Positions 25,706-34,727 of a stretch of DNA of 64,000 nt are shown piece by piece; positions within the stretch are counted from its first letter, which is position 1; each line of letters begins with the position of its first letter. Origin of the DNA: JAADFF01 sp013153035 (GTDB lineage Bacteria > Coprothermobacterota > Coprothermobacteria > Coprothermobacterales > JAADFF01). Location of the stretch: NCBI GenBank assembly GCA_026184435.1, contig CP046447.1; one strand, written 5' to 3'. The translations under genes and the position numbers were made by a program. Under the pieces are notes generated by a model. It did no database searches and had not been told where the DNA came from. It was given only the letters and a program-made list of their open reading frames with translations.

Positions 25706-27175
25706 ATGGTGAATAATATGAATGTAGATGAGGCACTACGCATACTCGGGTTTTCGCAGATGCCCGATGAAAAGGCTCTGAAGGACACATACCGCTCTCT
25801 TGTGCGACGGTATCACCCAGATGTTAGCACAGAGGCCGATGCTGAGATTCGCATGGCACAGGTTAATGAGGCGTACCTCATTGTTATGGAGGTTCTATCT
25901 GAGAAGAAAAAGACAAAGCCAGCTGAGCAGTTCTCCATTTCAGCACAGTCGCTTGCCATGCTTATAGAGGCGCTTGACCATTACAGTGTGTGTCCGGCTA
26001 TGTTTCGTCTCATATACGACCTGAAAGGTGCACTAAGCACATACTATAAGGCACTGCAGATAGGTAAACCGGAGCTTATAAAGACACAAGAGCCTATGAT
26101 TAAGAGGGCATATCTGTATCTGAAGATTTTTCAGAAGGTAGAGCCCACACTGGATGTTCTATCGGAAGATATCAGACACAGCTTTATGTATAGGCTTGGT
26201 GAGTTTCTTGCGGGAAACCACTGGAAAAACCTCAGTAGGGAGGTTAATACACTGCTGGAGGCATACTTTAGGGCATATAGCCTTATTGTGTCGTTAGAGG
26301 GAACCGAGCGGGTTCATATGCCAACGCTTCCGTCTGGGGGGAAGGCCGAACCGTCTCCCCTTGGGACATTTTCGGCTATGTCTATCTCCGGTAAGATACG
26401 CTCATTTGCTGCGCGGCTGAGGCTTCTTTTAGAGCCGAGGGTGTTTAAAATGCCCGATGAGCTGCTTGCAGAGGTGGAGGAGATAGGCAGACAGATAGCC
26501 GACCTGACATCGCTGGTGTATATGGCAACAGACCTTCAGAAACGGGTGATGAAGTATTCATACTTTGGGCCATGGATGAATGAGATCAAAGCATATATCA
26601 CCAAGCTTGTGTCTGGTGCTGTGACTATAGGAGACAAAGATGTTGATGTGGAGGGTTTGAAGTTACTATACCGCTCTGCCGCATCCGTGCTTGACGAGAT
26701 GGATGAGGTGCGGGCTCTTGCCCGAGAGGTTGCATCATTGTTTTTTAAGGCACATGTGCCTTATGATATTCAAGAATTTGTAGAAAAGGTGTCGCGTGGT
26801 GAGGTATTTGCCGGTAGAACATGGTCTGAAATCCCCATGCTTCTTCACGAGCTTAGGAGGTACCTTGAGGGGGTGCTTTCTCTGGGGGAAGTGGTGCGTG
26901 AGGTGTCTGCACTGCTTGACTCTATACACGAGAAAATATTATGTCTTCAGTGTGAAGACATAGATGAGGCATTTGACGCCCTGAAGGGGCGGGTATGGGG
27001 CAGGCTATCACCGCAGGTGCCTTCCACCGATGCCTTTTCTGCAATGCTGTCTGAGCTCAGGGCTATAGATGCATTTTTAGATGTGATGTCTCTGGAAGAC
27101 TGTGACAGTGTATCTGGAGTGATGAGGGGACTGTATTCTGAGGAAATGTTACTAAGAAAAATGGGAAGGGAGTGA
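25706..27175 (+). CDS. J-domain protein with long helical C-terminal region
   Basis: A 489-residue protein. Residues 1-65 are a J domain with the HPD triad (RRYHPDVS near 37-42), so it should stimulate the ATPase of DnaK. It lacks the Gly/Phe region, zinc fingers and C-terminal domains of DnaJ. The remaining 420 residues are helical, with many Leu/Glu/Arg-rich stretches and no recognised domain. It is five bases upstream of tldD and probably cotranscribed, so it may be a specialised co-chaperone. The start may be 25718 instead of 25706. Confidence 0.8.
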   Translation: MVNNMNVDEALRILGFSQMPDEKALKDTYRSLVRRYHPDVSTEADAEIRMAQVNEAYLIVMEVLSEKKKTKPAEQFSISAQSLAMLIEALDHYSVCPAMFRLIYDLKGALSTYYKALQIGKPELIKTQEPMIKRAYLYLKIFQKVEPTLDVLSEDIRHSFMYRLGEFLAGNHWKNLSREVNTLLEAYFRAYSLIVSLEGTERVHMPTLPSGGKAEPSPLGTFSAMSISGKIRSFAARLRLLLEPRVFKMPDELLAEVEEIGRQIADLTSLVYMATDLQKRVMKYSYFGPWMNEIKAYITKLVSGAVTIGDKDVDVEGLKLLYRSAASVLDEMDEVRALAREVASLFFKAHVPYDIQEFVEKVSRGEVFAGRTWSEIPMLLHELRRYLEGVLSLGEVVREVSALLDSIHEKILCLQCEDIDEAFDALKGRVWGRLSPQVPSTDAFSAMLSELRAIDAFLDVMSLEDCDSVSGVMRGLYSEEMLLRKMGRE

Positions 27176-27180
27176 AGTGT

Positions 27181-28572
27181 ATGGACAGAGAAGTGTTAAG
27201 TAGGGTGCTAAAGGAGGCACTCTCACGGGGAGGAGACTTTGCCGATGTGTTTGTGGAGGACAGCACACGCTACAGTATCTCTATGGAGAACAAGAAAATT
27301 GAGACCCCCAGTGTGGGTGGTGCCATTGGTGCCGGTGTGAGGGTTATCAAAGATGGTGTTGTTTACTATGCATCTACAGAGGACATTTCAGAGAAAGGTC
27401 TGCTTGATGCCGCACGATTTGTGGCATCTATGGTAGGTAGTTCCTCTAAAGATGTAGAGATAAACCTTGAGCCACTGACACCACCATTTCAGTGGCCCCA
27501 GCGTACCCTCATTATGCCAGATACCATACGCAGTGTTGCCGAGAACATTGTCATGAAGGCCAACGAAGGTGCATGGGCGTTTTCTGAGCGTATTGTTCAG
27601 GTTAGTGTGTCCTTGGTGCAGAGCCAGAGACATATATGGGTTGCCAACTCTCTTGGCAACTATACAGAGGAGTTTAGGGTGCTGACAAGACTTGCCGTGT
27701 CTGCCGTTGCAAAACTGGGCTCTTATCTTGAGCGTGGTTTCTCTGCACCGGGAAAGGCTATTGGTATAGAGCTATTTGAGACCTCTGTAGACCCATATGA
27801 GGTAGGACAGAAGGCCGCTAAAGTTGCCGTGACAAACCTCAGTGCCATAGATGCCCCCTCTGGTAATCTGCCTGTTATTTTGGCACCAGGCTTTGGCGGT
27901 GTCATATTCCACGAGGCAACAGGTCATGGTCTTGAGGCCGATGGTATCAGAAAGGGAACATCTGTTTTCAAAGATAAGATTGGCCAGAAGATAGGTACAG
28001 ACAAGGTAACGCTGATAGACTCCGGCACATTGCCCGGTGAGTGGGGCAGTGGTCAGTTTGACGATGAAGGCTTTGAGAATCAGCATACTGTCCTTATTGA
28101 AAACGGAGTTTTGAAGGCATACATGGTGGATTACAGGGAACATCTCTTGACAGGGCTTCCCCATTCCTCTAGTGGTAGAAGACAGAGCTATCTTCATGCT
28201 CCACTGCCTCGTATGAGGAATACATATTTGGCACCAGGGAGTGACAAGTTTGAGGATATGGTGGCAGATATCAAGAAGGGTATATACGCCGTGCGCTTTG
28301 GCGGTGGACAGGTTGACCCATCTACTGGCAACTTTGTCTTTGGTGTCACAGAGGGTTATCTCATAGAAAACGGCAAGATTGGTAAGGCTGTTAAGAATGT
28401 CACATTGGCAGGTAATGGACTGGAGATACTCTCCCATATTGTGGGTGTTTCCGGTGAGGAAGACATGGACTTTTCTCCGGGTATGTGTGGTAAAGGTGGT
28501 CAAAGCGTGCCTGCCGGTATAGGCCAGCCATATGTGTATGTGGATAGCATTCTTGTGGGGGGGACGAAGTGA
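27181..28572 (+). CDS. tldD: TldD metalloprotease subunit
   Basis: A 463-residue subunit of the TldD/TldE heterodimer, which degrades unfolded or modified peptides in the cytoplasm and in some bacteria matures RiPP-type peptides. The zinc motif HEATGHGLEADG lies near residue 244, and a GPMCGKGGQ-like block (GMCGKGGQSVPAGIGQP) near the C-terminus is typical. The ATG at 27181 follows GGGAG; the GTG at 27172 overlaps the previous stop. The stop overlaps the tldE start by one base. No precursor peptide gene is visible nearby. Confidence 0.93.
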   Translation: MDREVLSRVLKEALSRGGDFADVFVEDSTRYSISMENKKIETPSVGGAIGAGVRVIKDGVVYYASTEDISEKGLLDAARFVASMVGSSSKDVEINLEPLTPPFQWPQRTLIMPDTIRSVAENIVMKANEGAWAFSERIVQVSVSLVQSQRHIWVANSLGNYTEEFRVLTRLAVSAVAKLGSYLERGFSAPGKAIGIELFETSVDPYEVGQKAAKVAVTNLSAIDAPSGNLPVILAPGFGGVIFHEATGHGLEADGIRKGTSVFKDKIGQKIGTDKVTLIDSGTLPGEWGSGQFDDEGFENQHTVLIENGVLKAYMVDYREHLLTGLPHSSSGRRQSYLHAPLPRMRNTYLAPGSDKFEDMVADIKKGIYAVRFGGGQVDPSTGNFVFGVTEGYLIENGKIGKAVKNVTLAGNGLEILSHIVGVSGEEDMDFSPGMCGKGGQSVPAGIGQPYVYVDSILVGGTK

Positions 28573-29879
28573 TGATGGTGAGACCAATGGTGGAATATAT
28601 CATAGATAAGATTAAACATATGGGATTTGAAGGAGAGGTATTTGCCTCTGAAGGTTATAGAACCTCTGTGGATATGAGGCAGAAGAATGTAGAAAAGGCA
28701 CAGAAGGTATCCTCCAAGGGATATGGTATTCGCCTGTATAAAGATAGTAAGATGGGATTTGCCTATTCCAATGATTGGAGCAAAGACGGTATAGATAAGG
28801 CCCTTCAGATGGCAAAAGGCACATGGGAGCTATCTGATGAAATGCCAGAGATAAAGTTTCCCGGTGGCTACCATGTTAGAGAAGATGAAAGAGAGGAAGA
28901 AGAATCTGATATTAAAGATATTCTCCTGAAGCTGGAAGATAAGCTGTATACCGATAGCAGGGTGTTTACCGATAACTCCAGCGTGGTGCAGTCTTGCAGT
29001 CGCTTTGTTGTAATGAATACGGCCGGTGGTCTTGTAGACTGGTGGGAAAGCATGTCTTACCTGATGGCATGGGTTCTTCTAAGAGGTAAAAAAGGCATGA
29101 ATGGCTCTTTTGCTTTTACATTTGGTAAAAAGGCATCTGAGCTGGATATAGACAGTGTTGTATCCCGTGCCATAGCCCGTGCAGAGTCTTCTCTTGATGG
29201 TGAGAGGCTTTCGGTGTCCGATGTGCCTGTTGTCTTTGATACCTATGAATTTGCCATGATATTCCTCTCTGCCATCGGTCAGTTTGACGGTGAGGCAGTG
29301 GGTAGGGGCAAGTCTTATCTTGCCGGTAAGAAAGACCAGCGTATAGCCGACTACGGATTTTACCTCATAGATGGTCCTGAGCATCCCGATTTGCCATTCA
29401 AAATACCATTTGACCATGAGGGTATGCCAGTGCAGAAGAAAGAGCTCCTTTCCAGCGGTGTTGTTCGTTCATTTATGTACGATCTCAAGTCTGCTGCTGA
29501 GTTTGGAGCTGTTTCAACAGGCAATGGCTTTAGGCATTCTTGGGCATCACTCCCGTCTGTAAGCCCTGCCATTACATATATTGAGATAAAGGGTAAAAAA
29601 CCATTGTCTGACCTGGATAAATACTTCCTTGTTACCTCTGTTAAGGGAGTGCACAGTGGATTTTCCCCTATTAGTGGTACAATGTCAGTTGGTGTTGACG
29701 GTGTCTTCATAGATGGAGACAAGCGCATACCCGTGCAGGGTGTCACCGTCAGTGGTAACTTCTGGGAGATGCTTGGCAGAATAGCCGCAGCCGATAGCGA
29801 TGTAGAATTTCTCACAATGGGTAGTGGTGTGTTTGGTGCACCTAAGGTTGCCTTTGAGGGACTGAAGATAACGGGATAA
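28572..29879 (+). CDS. tldE: TldE (PmbA) partner subunit
   Basis: A 435-residue homologue of TldD that lacks the HExxxH zinc motif, as expected for TldE/PmbA, the non-catalytic partner that closes the chamber of the heterodimer. VPVVFDTYEFAMIFL near residue 216 and the SFxHSGFSPISG-type C-terminal block (GVHSGFSPISGTMSVG) are characteristic. GGGGGGG about nine bases upstream serves the ATG at 28572; 28575 is also possible. It ends the J-domain-tldD-tldE transcript with a strong terminator. Confidence 0.9.
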   Translation: MMVRPMVEYIIDKIKHMGFEGEVFASEGYRTSVDMRQKNVEKAQKVSSKGYGIRLYKDSKMGFAYSNDWSKDGIDKALQMAKGTWELSDEMPEIKFPGGYHVREDEREEEESDIKDILLKLEDKLYTDSRVFTDNSSVVQSCSRFVVMNTAGGLVDWWESMSYLMAWVLLRGKKGMNGSFAFTFGKKASELDIDSVVSRAIARAESSLDGERLSVSDVPVVFDTYEFAMIFLSAIGQFDGEAVGRGKSYLAGKKDQRIADYGFYLIDGPEHPDLPFKIPFDHEGMPVQKKELLSSGVVRSFMYDLKSAAEFGAVSTGNGFRHSWASLPSVSPAITYIEIKGKKPLSDLDKYFLVTSVKGVHSGFSPISGTMSVGVDGVFIDGDKRIPVQGVTVSGNFWEMLGRIAAADSDVEFLTMGSGVFGAPKVAFEGLKITG

Positions 29880-29900
29880 TTCTCCTCCCGTAGAGGGTAG

Positions 29901-29927
29901 GCGGAGGGTATATACCCTCCGCTTTTT
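29901..29927 (+). terminator. Terminator after tldE
   Basis: GCGGAGGGTA and TATACCCTCCGC form a long perfect stem followed by six or more T residues. Confidence 0.9.
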
Positions 29928-30013
29928 TATTTGTCAGATTATATTAAGAACAATATTCTTTTTATGCTTTTTTACGCAACTAATCATATAATAGTGGTGG
30001 TAAGGGGGTGTAC

Positions 30014-30424
30014 ATGGTGAAGAAGATCGAGTGGTCAGATGAGTTTATGTTAGGTATTCCCGAAATAGATATGCAGCACCGTTCCCTTGTAAATAGCCTT
30101 AATAAGCTTGTGGAAAAGTATGATACCAACCCCGGTGAGATAAAAGAAATATTAGATTTTCTTGTTGATTATGTGCTTCTTCATTTTGAAACGGAGGAGA
30201 CGTTGATGGATAAATATGCTTATCCAGATATGGACGAACATGTAAAGGAGCACAGGGCGTTTACCAAGGATTTAAACAAGCTGATGGACGACTTTATTAT
30301 GTTAGGTCCATCTCCCGAAATGGAGAGACGTATAGAAAAAGGACTTGTGTCGTGGATAGAAAATCATATTATGAATGTCGATAAAAAGATGGGGAAGTAT
30401 TTAAAGGAGAAGATGGGATCCTAG
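30014..30424 (+). CDS. Bacteriohemerythrin
   Basis: A 136-residue single-domain hemerythrin. All di-iron ligands are visible: the first His in DMQHRSL, HFETEE (His and bridging Glu), HVKEHRAF (two His) and ENHIMNVD (His and bridging Asp). It binds O2 at a non-haem di-iron centre and may sense, store or deliver O2. The ATG at 30014 follows AAGGGGGTG; the GTG at 30008 is inside that site. It faces a chemoreceptor gene and shares an inverted repeat with it. A second hemerythrin lies at 58141. Confidence 0.93.
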   Translation: MVKKIEWSDEFMLGIPEIDMQHRSLVNSLNKLVEKYDTNPGEIKEILDFLVDYVLLHFETEETLMDKYAYPDMDEHVKEHRAFTKDLNKLMDDFIMLGPSPEMERRIEKGLVSWIENHIMNVDKKMGKYLKEKMGS

Positions 30425-30435
30425 CCCATCTTCTC
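30405..30435. terminator. Inverted repeat spanning the hemerythrin stop codon
   Basis: GGAGAAGATGGG and CCCATCTTCTCC are perfect 12-base arms around ATCCTAG. The left arm is coding and the TAG stop lies at the loop and arm junction. There is no T tract, so termination efficiency is uncertain; the convergent chemoreceptor stop is nine bases further. Confidence 0.6.
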
Positions 30436-30444
30436 CTGGAGAGA

Positions 30445-32070
30445 TTATATCTTGAAGAAGGAAAGCTTTTCCGTGAGTACGGCAACAATATCTTTCAGCT
30501 TATGAGAAGTATTACTCAAATCTTCGGATGTTAGTTTTAGTGTGGATACCTCTGCTCCTATGCGTTCTATGACATTGGTTAGATACTCTACAGACGATTC
30601 CACCTCTTTCAGAGAAGAGGATATTTGCTGTGATGCTGCTGTTTGCTCCTCTGAAAGTGCGGCCAAGGATTCTGCTTTTTCACTAAGCACTCCTGCCTGA
30701 TTGTGTATATTATGGAATATATTGAGGGTTTTCTCTTTAACTTCTACTGTTTGTGTTATACCCTCTGCTACACTTCCCATATCTGTTTTGGCTTCTTGTA
30801 TTCCCTTTATAACATCTTTTAATACCTGTCCTATTTCATCGGCGGCTCTTCTGCTTCCCTCTGCCAATTTTCTGATTTCATCGGCAACAACGGCAAATCC
30901 CTTACCTGCCTCACCGGCTCTTGCTGCCTCAATAGCGGCATTAAGGGCCAAAAGGTTTGTCTGTTCTGCGATGTCTCCAACAGTTTTAACGATATTGCTG
31001 ATAGTATCGGTAAATTCTAGTAGGTTCTCAACTTTATCTGATGCATTTTGGCTACGGGAAGCCACTTCTTTAATAGCATTGTCCAGCTTTTCCATTGCTT
31101 CAAGACCTTCTTCTATAGCAGATGTTAGCTCAGCAGAAATACCAGCCATGTTGGTTGCAGAATCGGCAAGTTCAGATGTACCACTAAGGATTTCAGAAAC
31201 ACTATCCAGAGTAGCTGATATATTTTTCTCTATTTCCTCTGAATGCTGACGAGAGTTTTCTACAGAGGCTGAGAATTCTTCTACAGAATTTTCTAATGTT
31301 AGCGCTTTTTGGGCTAAATTTTCGGACATCTGTTCAAGAGCTTGGTTAGTTTGCACAACAGAGAGAATAATGGGGGATAGTTTATTCTTTATAAAGTCTA
31401 GAATCTTGTTAACGGCTATACCAACTTCTGTTTTTAGTGCTTCTTTCTGTGTTTCTATATTTATGTATCCGTTTTCAAGTTTTTCAGATACTATTTCAAG
31501 CTCTTTGGTGGCCTTGAGGGCATTGGCCTGTATGTATATGCTATAGATGACAATGATAAGTAATATTGCCAGACAGGCTACAATTAACCCTCCTGTTAGG
31601 TATATTCCACTTGCCGTACTGGCTTTTAAATTAGAGTAAATCTTGTCGATGTTATCCCCTATTTGTTCTGCAATACTGTCTCCCTTATGCATGAGTTCGA
31701 TACATTGAGGATTTCCGGCGGGTTTATCATATGAGAATATTTCCTCTGCAACTTTGTCAAGGTCTTTAAGTTGATTCTCAATGTTTATGAGTAGGCTCAA
31801 ATTCTCCCCTTTGAGTTCTTTTTTCAGCAAGGCTATCTGATCGTTTATTTGGCTTAATAGCTGGTGGTAATCGTTGATTTCGGATTTATCACCTGTAATG
31901 ATATAGTCGTTGATTGCCATATTGGCCGTATATATATCGTCCTTAAGCACAAGGAAGTCATTGGTTGTATCGAATAGTGCATTTATGTTGTATAGGGCAG
32001 TTAACATTGCTATAGCTCCCACTACCATCATTACAGCTGTGAATATAAGAACTTTTCCCAGCTTTTTCAT
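30445..32070 (-). CDS. Methyl-accepting chemotaxis protein with four-helix-bundle-type sensor
   Basis: A 541-residue transducer: membrane helix at about 7-28, a 125-residue helical external region (YTANMAINDYIITGDKSEIN...) like the 4HB_MCP ligand domain, a second membrane helix near 156-178, coiled coils and the conserved tip EQTNLLALNAAIEAARAGEAG near residue 365. It passes ligand signals to CheA/CheW. GGAGGTGATTCT precedes the ATG. It is convergent with the hemerythrin gene; an O2-related role is only suggested by that position. Confidence 0.92.
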   Translation of the reverse strand: MKKLGKVLIFTAVMMVVGAIAMLTALYNINALFDTTNDFLVLKDDIYTANMAINDYIITGDKSEINDYHQLLSQINDQIALLKKELKGENLSLLINIENQLKDLDKVAEEIFSYDKPAGNPQCIELMHKGDSIAEQIGDNIDKIYSNLKASTASGIYLTGGLIVACLAILLIIVIYSIYIQANALKATKELEIVSEKLENGYINIETQKEALKTEVGIAVNKILDFIKNKLSPIILSVVQTNQALEQMSENLAQKALTLENSVEEFSASVENSRQHSEEIEKNISATLDSVSEILSGTSELADSATNMAGISAELTSAIEEGLEAMEKLDNAIKEVASRSQNASDKVENLLEFTDTISNIVKTVGDIAEQTNLLALNAAIEAARAGEAGKGFAVVADEIRKLAEGSRRAADEIGQVLKDVIKGIQEAKTDMGSVAEGITQTVEVKEKTLNIFHNIHNQAGVLSEKAESLAALSEEQTAASQQISSSLKEVESSVEYLTNVIERIGAEVSTLKLTSEDLSNTSHKLKDIVAVLTEKLSFFKI

Positions 32071-32183
32071 AGAATCACCTCCATATAACCTGTTTAAATG
32101 TTTAGCTATCTATTAATTTTCTTCTTGAGATTTTACCATGTCTTGTTATGTTCATATATATAAACGCTACATATATTAAAAAT

Positions 32184-32192
32184 GTGACACTT
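32184..32192. promoter_or_regulatory. GTGACACTT motif upstream of the permease gene
   Basis: The quasi-palindrome GTGACAC followed by TT lies 18 bases before the TAGTAT -10 box. The same word occurs once before the DUF2202 gene and twice in tandem before the three-repeat secreted protein. Confidence 0.45.
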
Positions 32193-32209
32193 ATTTTCTG
32201 AAAGCGATG

Positions 32210-32215
32210 TAGTAT
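32210..32215 (+). promoter_or_regulatory. -10 box adjoining the permease start
   Basis: TAGTAT ends eight bases before the ATG at 32224 and no Shine-Dalgarno sequence lies between, so the message may be leaderless. Confidence 0.4.
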
Positions 32216-32223
32216 TAAGATGT

Positions 32224-33309
32224 ATGGTGAAAATAAAGAACTGGTTCAAAAATAACTGGTTGCTAGTAGTTTCTGTTACTGTTGCTATTGTTTTGTATGC
32301 ATTTGATAGAGGTCCTCTTCACCGCTATATTGGTTATCATGATGCCAAGGTCTTGCTTGTGCTTTTTACAATGATGCTTATAAGCGGAGGACTTGAGCGT
32401 AGTGGAGTTTTAAGATGGCTTTCTTATGTTTTTATGGACAGAGCGCATGGAACTTTTCAGGCCACGACTATGCTTATTATTATTACTGCTGTGTTTTCGG
32501 CTTTTGTTACCAATGACATAGCTCTAATGGTTATGGTGCCATTTACAATAAGGGTATTTCTCTCACTGGAATTGTCGCCTATGTGGCCTGTTATATTTGT
32601 CACTATTGCAGCCAATGTTGGTAGTAGCTTGACACCATTTGGTAATCCACAGAACATATACATCTATGCCTACTATGGCCTAGATTTTTCACAGTTTATC
32701 TCAGCTATATGGCCATTTACCGCTTTGGGTGTTTTCTTGCTTCTTGTGTCTGCTTATGTGTTTGTTGATAAGAAATCGCTTTCTATAAAAGGTGAAGTTT
32801 CTACTCAGTCATGGGCCATATGGTATGTTTTATCTCTTCCTCTATTTCTCTATGGTGTGCTCTTAGACGATGTGTTTATTCTTACCATTCTTGCTGTTAT
32901 ACTCGGTATTTATTCTCTGTGGCACCAAGATGTGTGGGCTGATGTTGACTTTTCGCTTTTGCTTATATTTGTTAGTTTCTTTTTCATCAGTGGAAGTATC
33001 ACGCATATGTATAATCCGGAACCTCTAACATCGTCTAAATCGGTATTTTTGCTTTCTGCTTTTCTATCTCAAGTCATATCCAATGTGCCGACGGCTACTA
33101 TACTGGCAGATATCACACCGCTCTGGAAACCACTTCTTATAGGTGTGTCGGTTGGAGGGGTGGGGACACTGATAGCCTCTATGGCGAACCTCATAAGTTA
33201 CAACATATATGTGCGTAGGGTGGGTAAAGACCGTTATCTGTGGTACTTCCATGTATACAGCTTTGCCTTTTTGGCCATATTGATAGCGTTTATGTGGTTT
33301 TGGGTGTAG
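32224..33309 (+). CDS. ArsB/CitMHS-type anion permease (SLC13-like)
   Basis: A 361-residue protein with about ten membrane helices. Two hairpin motifs mark the ion transporter superfamily: FSAFVTNDIALMVMVPF near residue 92 and NVGSSLTPFGNPQNI near 128, with a related VISNVPTATILADIT near 285. Such permeases carry arsenite, citrate or other anions, or exchange sodium for protons; the substrate cannot be read. No arsR, arsA or arsC is next to it. The promoter region contains the GTGACAC motif shared with two secreted-protein genes, so it may belong to the same stress response. Confidence 0.85.
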   Translation: MVKIKNWFKNNWLLVVSVTVAIVLYAFDRGPLHRYIGYHDAKVLLVLFTMMLISGGLERSGVLRWLSYVFMDRAHGTFQATTMLIIITAVFSAFVTNDIALMVMVPFTIRVFLSLELSPMWPVIFVTIAANVGSSLTPFGNPQNIYIYAYYGLDFSQFISAIWPFTALGVFLLLVSAYVFVDKKSLSIKGEVSTQSWAIWYVLSLPLFLYGVLLDDVFILTILAVILGIYSLWHQDVWADVDFSLLLIFVSFFFISGSITHMYNPEPLTSSKSVFLLSAFLSQVISNVPTATILADITPLWKPLLIGVSVGGVGTLIASMANLISYNIYVRRVGKDRYLWYFHVYSFAFLAILIAFMWFWV

Positions 33310-33429
33310 ATTGTCTGGTCCTGACTTTAAGAGAGAATGTTGTGTTGCTGATCATCTTAGAATAAAAGCCCCCTTCTTGCCTCACATGTATAGCCAAAGG
33401 ATGCGCTAATAAAATGTAAAACAACAAGA

Positions 33430-33453
33430 GGAAGCCCCCGTAAGGGGGCTTCC
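33430..33453 (-). terminator. Terminator of the DUF2202 gene
   Basis: GGAAGCCCCC and GGGGGCTTCC form a ten-pair stem with a four-base loop; on the minus strand it is followed by a T-rich tract. It may also stop readthrough from the permease gene. The rest of 33310-33556 shows no gene. Confidence 0.75.
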
Positions 33454-33556
33454 TATGTGAAAGGCGGTGTGTTGTGTTGAGCCTATTCCTATCTGTATGT
33501 TGTTCTTCTCACAGGGTGTAGGATAGGCAGAAACCCGTGCTTTTACTATCTGTCCC

Positions 33557-34483
33557 TTATCTGTTTCCTCCCATGCCTGCTTTCATGCCTCCATGCATAC
33601 CCTTCTGCATGTTCCCTTGCATCATGCCTCCCATGCCCTGCATATTTCCTTCTCCATTGATTCCATGTCCTTTTCCATGCCCATGCCCTTGTCCGTTCCC
33701 TCTGCCATATCTTCCTATCTCCATGCTTATGATTTCCTGATATTCCTCTTCACTTAATACCTGTGGGCTATACTCTTCTCCATATTTCTCCAATGTCGTT
33801 ACAAATGCCTTCAGGTGATGATATGAGCCATTCTTCAGGTTCTCGTATACCTGCTTTATATCCTCATTGTCTGTCCTCGCTATAGCCTCTTCAAGGTCCT
33901 TGATGTCTACCTCTTCTATCAGTGCTCCTACTTTTAGTGCCTCTTCTACACTCTCGCTTCCCTGTGCCACCAACTTGTCGTACAGTGCCTGTAGGTCAGG
34001 ATTGGTGAATTTACCTACCTCATTTATTACTGGACTCTCTATGTCATATCTATCAAGCAGTGTTGCTATGGCATCCATGTGCCTCTGTTCAGACTGGGAG
34101 ATATTCTGAAATACCTGCTCTCCCCATTTGTCGTATAAGGTGATGTATACATCCCTTGCAACTTTCTCTTCCTCTGCCATATACAGTAGATCTGCCTTTT
34201 CATCTTCACTAAGCTCAGATGGTGCTGGTAGGTTCATACCGGTGCCCGAACCTCTACCGTATCCACCTCTGTCTACCTCATTTTGCTTACCATACATCAT
34301 GCCTGTTCCATCTTGAGGCCTGGTGCCCAATACTGTCTGTACTGCTGTGTTTACTGCACCTGTATATGTAGTTCCTGTAGATGCTGCATATACTGCAGGT
34401 GCTCCTGCCAGTAGTGCTACACCTACTACTCCTGCTACTATCTTCTTAGTCCATGTTCCCTTTATCTTATCTGTCAGTCTCAT
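33557..34483 (-). CDS. Secreted DUF2202 ferritin-like protein with Met/Gly/His-rich tail
   Basis: A 308-residue exported protein. A signal peptide ends near AVYAAS (residue 34). Residues about 85-245 form a DUF2202 domain: LLYMAEEEKVARDVY, then SEQRHMDAIATLLDRY, then YHHLKAFVTTLEKYG, supplying the glutamate and histidine ligands expected of a ferritin-like di-metal bundle. The last 50 residues are low complexity, with GHGHGKGHG and many GM, MQ and MHG units, a composition common in copper-binding proteins. The ATG at 34483 follows AAAGGAGGG. It likely binds metal outside the cell. The promoter resembles that of the 37884 gene. Confidence 0.85.
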   Translation of the reverse strand: MRLTDKIKGTWTKKIVAGVVGVALLAGAPAVYAASTGTTYTGAVNTAVQTVLGTRPQDGTGMMYGKQNEVDRGGYGRGSGTGMNLPAPSELSEDEKADLLYMAEEEKVARDVYITLYDKWGEQVFQNISQSEQRHMDAIATLLDRYDIESPVINEVGKFTNPDLQALYDKLVAQGSESVEEALKVGALIEEVDIKDLEEAIARTDNEDIKQVYENLKNGSYHHLKAFVTTLEKYGEEYSPQVLSEEEYQEIISMEIGRYGRGNGQGHGHGKGHGINGEGNMQGMGGMMQGNMQKGMHGGMKAGMGGNR

Positions 34484-34584
34484 GACTGATCCCTCCTTTA
34501 TTTTCATGTTTTGGTTTGCCCTTATGGGCTCTGTGTCTTTCTTTTGCTCTCTCTTCTTTGAGGTCGTCTTTTTTCATCTTCACC

Positions 34585-34620
34585 TATATATACGCACAGG
34601 AATGCTTTTTGTGACACTTT
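34585..34620 (-). promoter_or_regulatory. Promoter and GTGTCAC site of the DUF2202 gene
   Basis: On the minus strand AAAGTGTCACAA is followed 16 bases later by GCGTATATATA. The GTGTCAC word overlaps the likely -35 hexamer TCACAA, so a bound regulator would affect RNA polymerase directly. The same arrangement stands at 38984-39020. Confidence 0.6.
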
Positions 34621-34727
34621 GGAATAATTACAGAAAAGGATGGGAAAATACCGATGAAAAAGAGGAAATGTTTAGATAGACACATAGATTAGGGGCATTT
34701 CTGTAGTTCACAAGGGCGACTGTATTC

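Noticed and set aside
27772..28587. 271-codon open frame on the minus strand opposite tldD
   Set aside because: It lies wholly antisense to a confidently assigned gene, has no ribosome site and an unlikely, Cys/His/Thr-heavy composition.
33550..33720. Dense short repeats that could suggest a CRISPR or satellite array
   Set aside because: They are the codons of the Met/Gly/His-rich tail of the DUF2202 protein; units are irregular and have no spacers.
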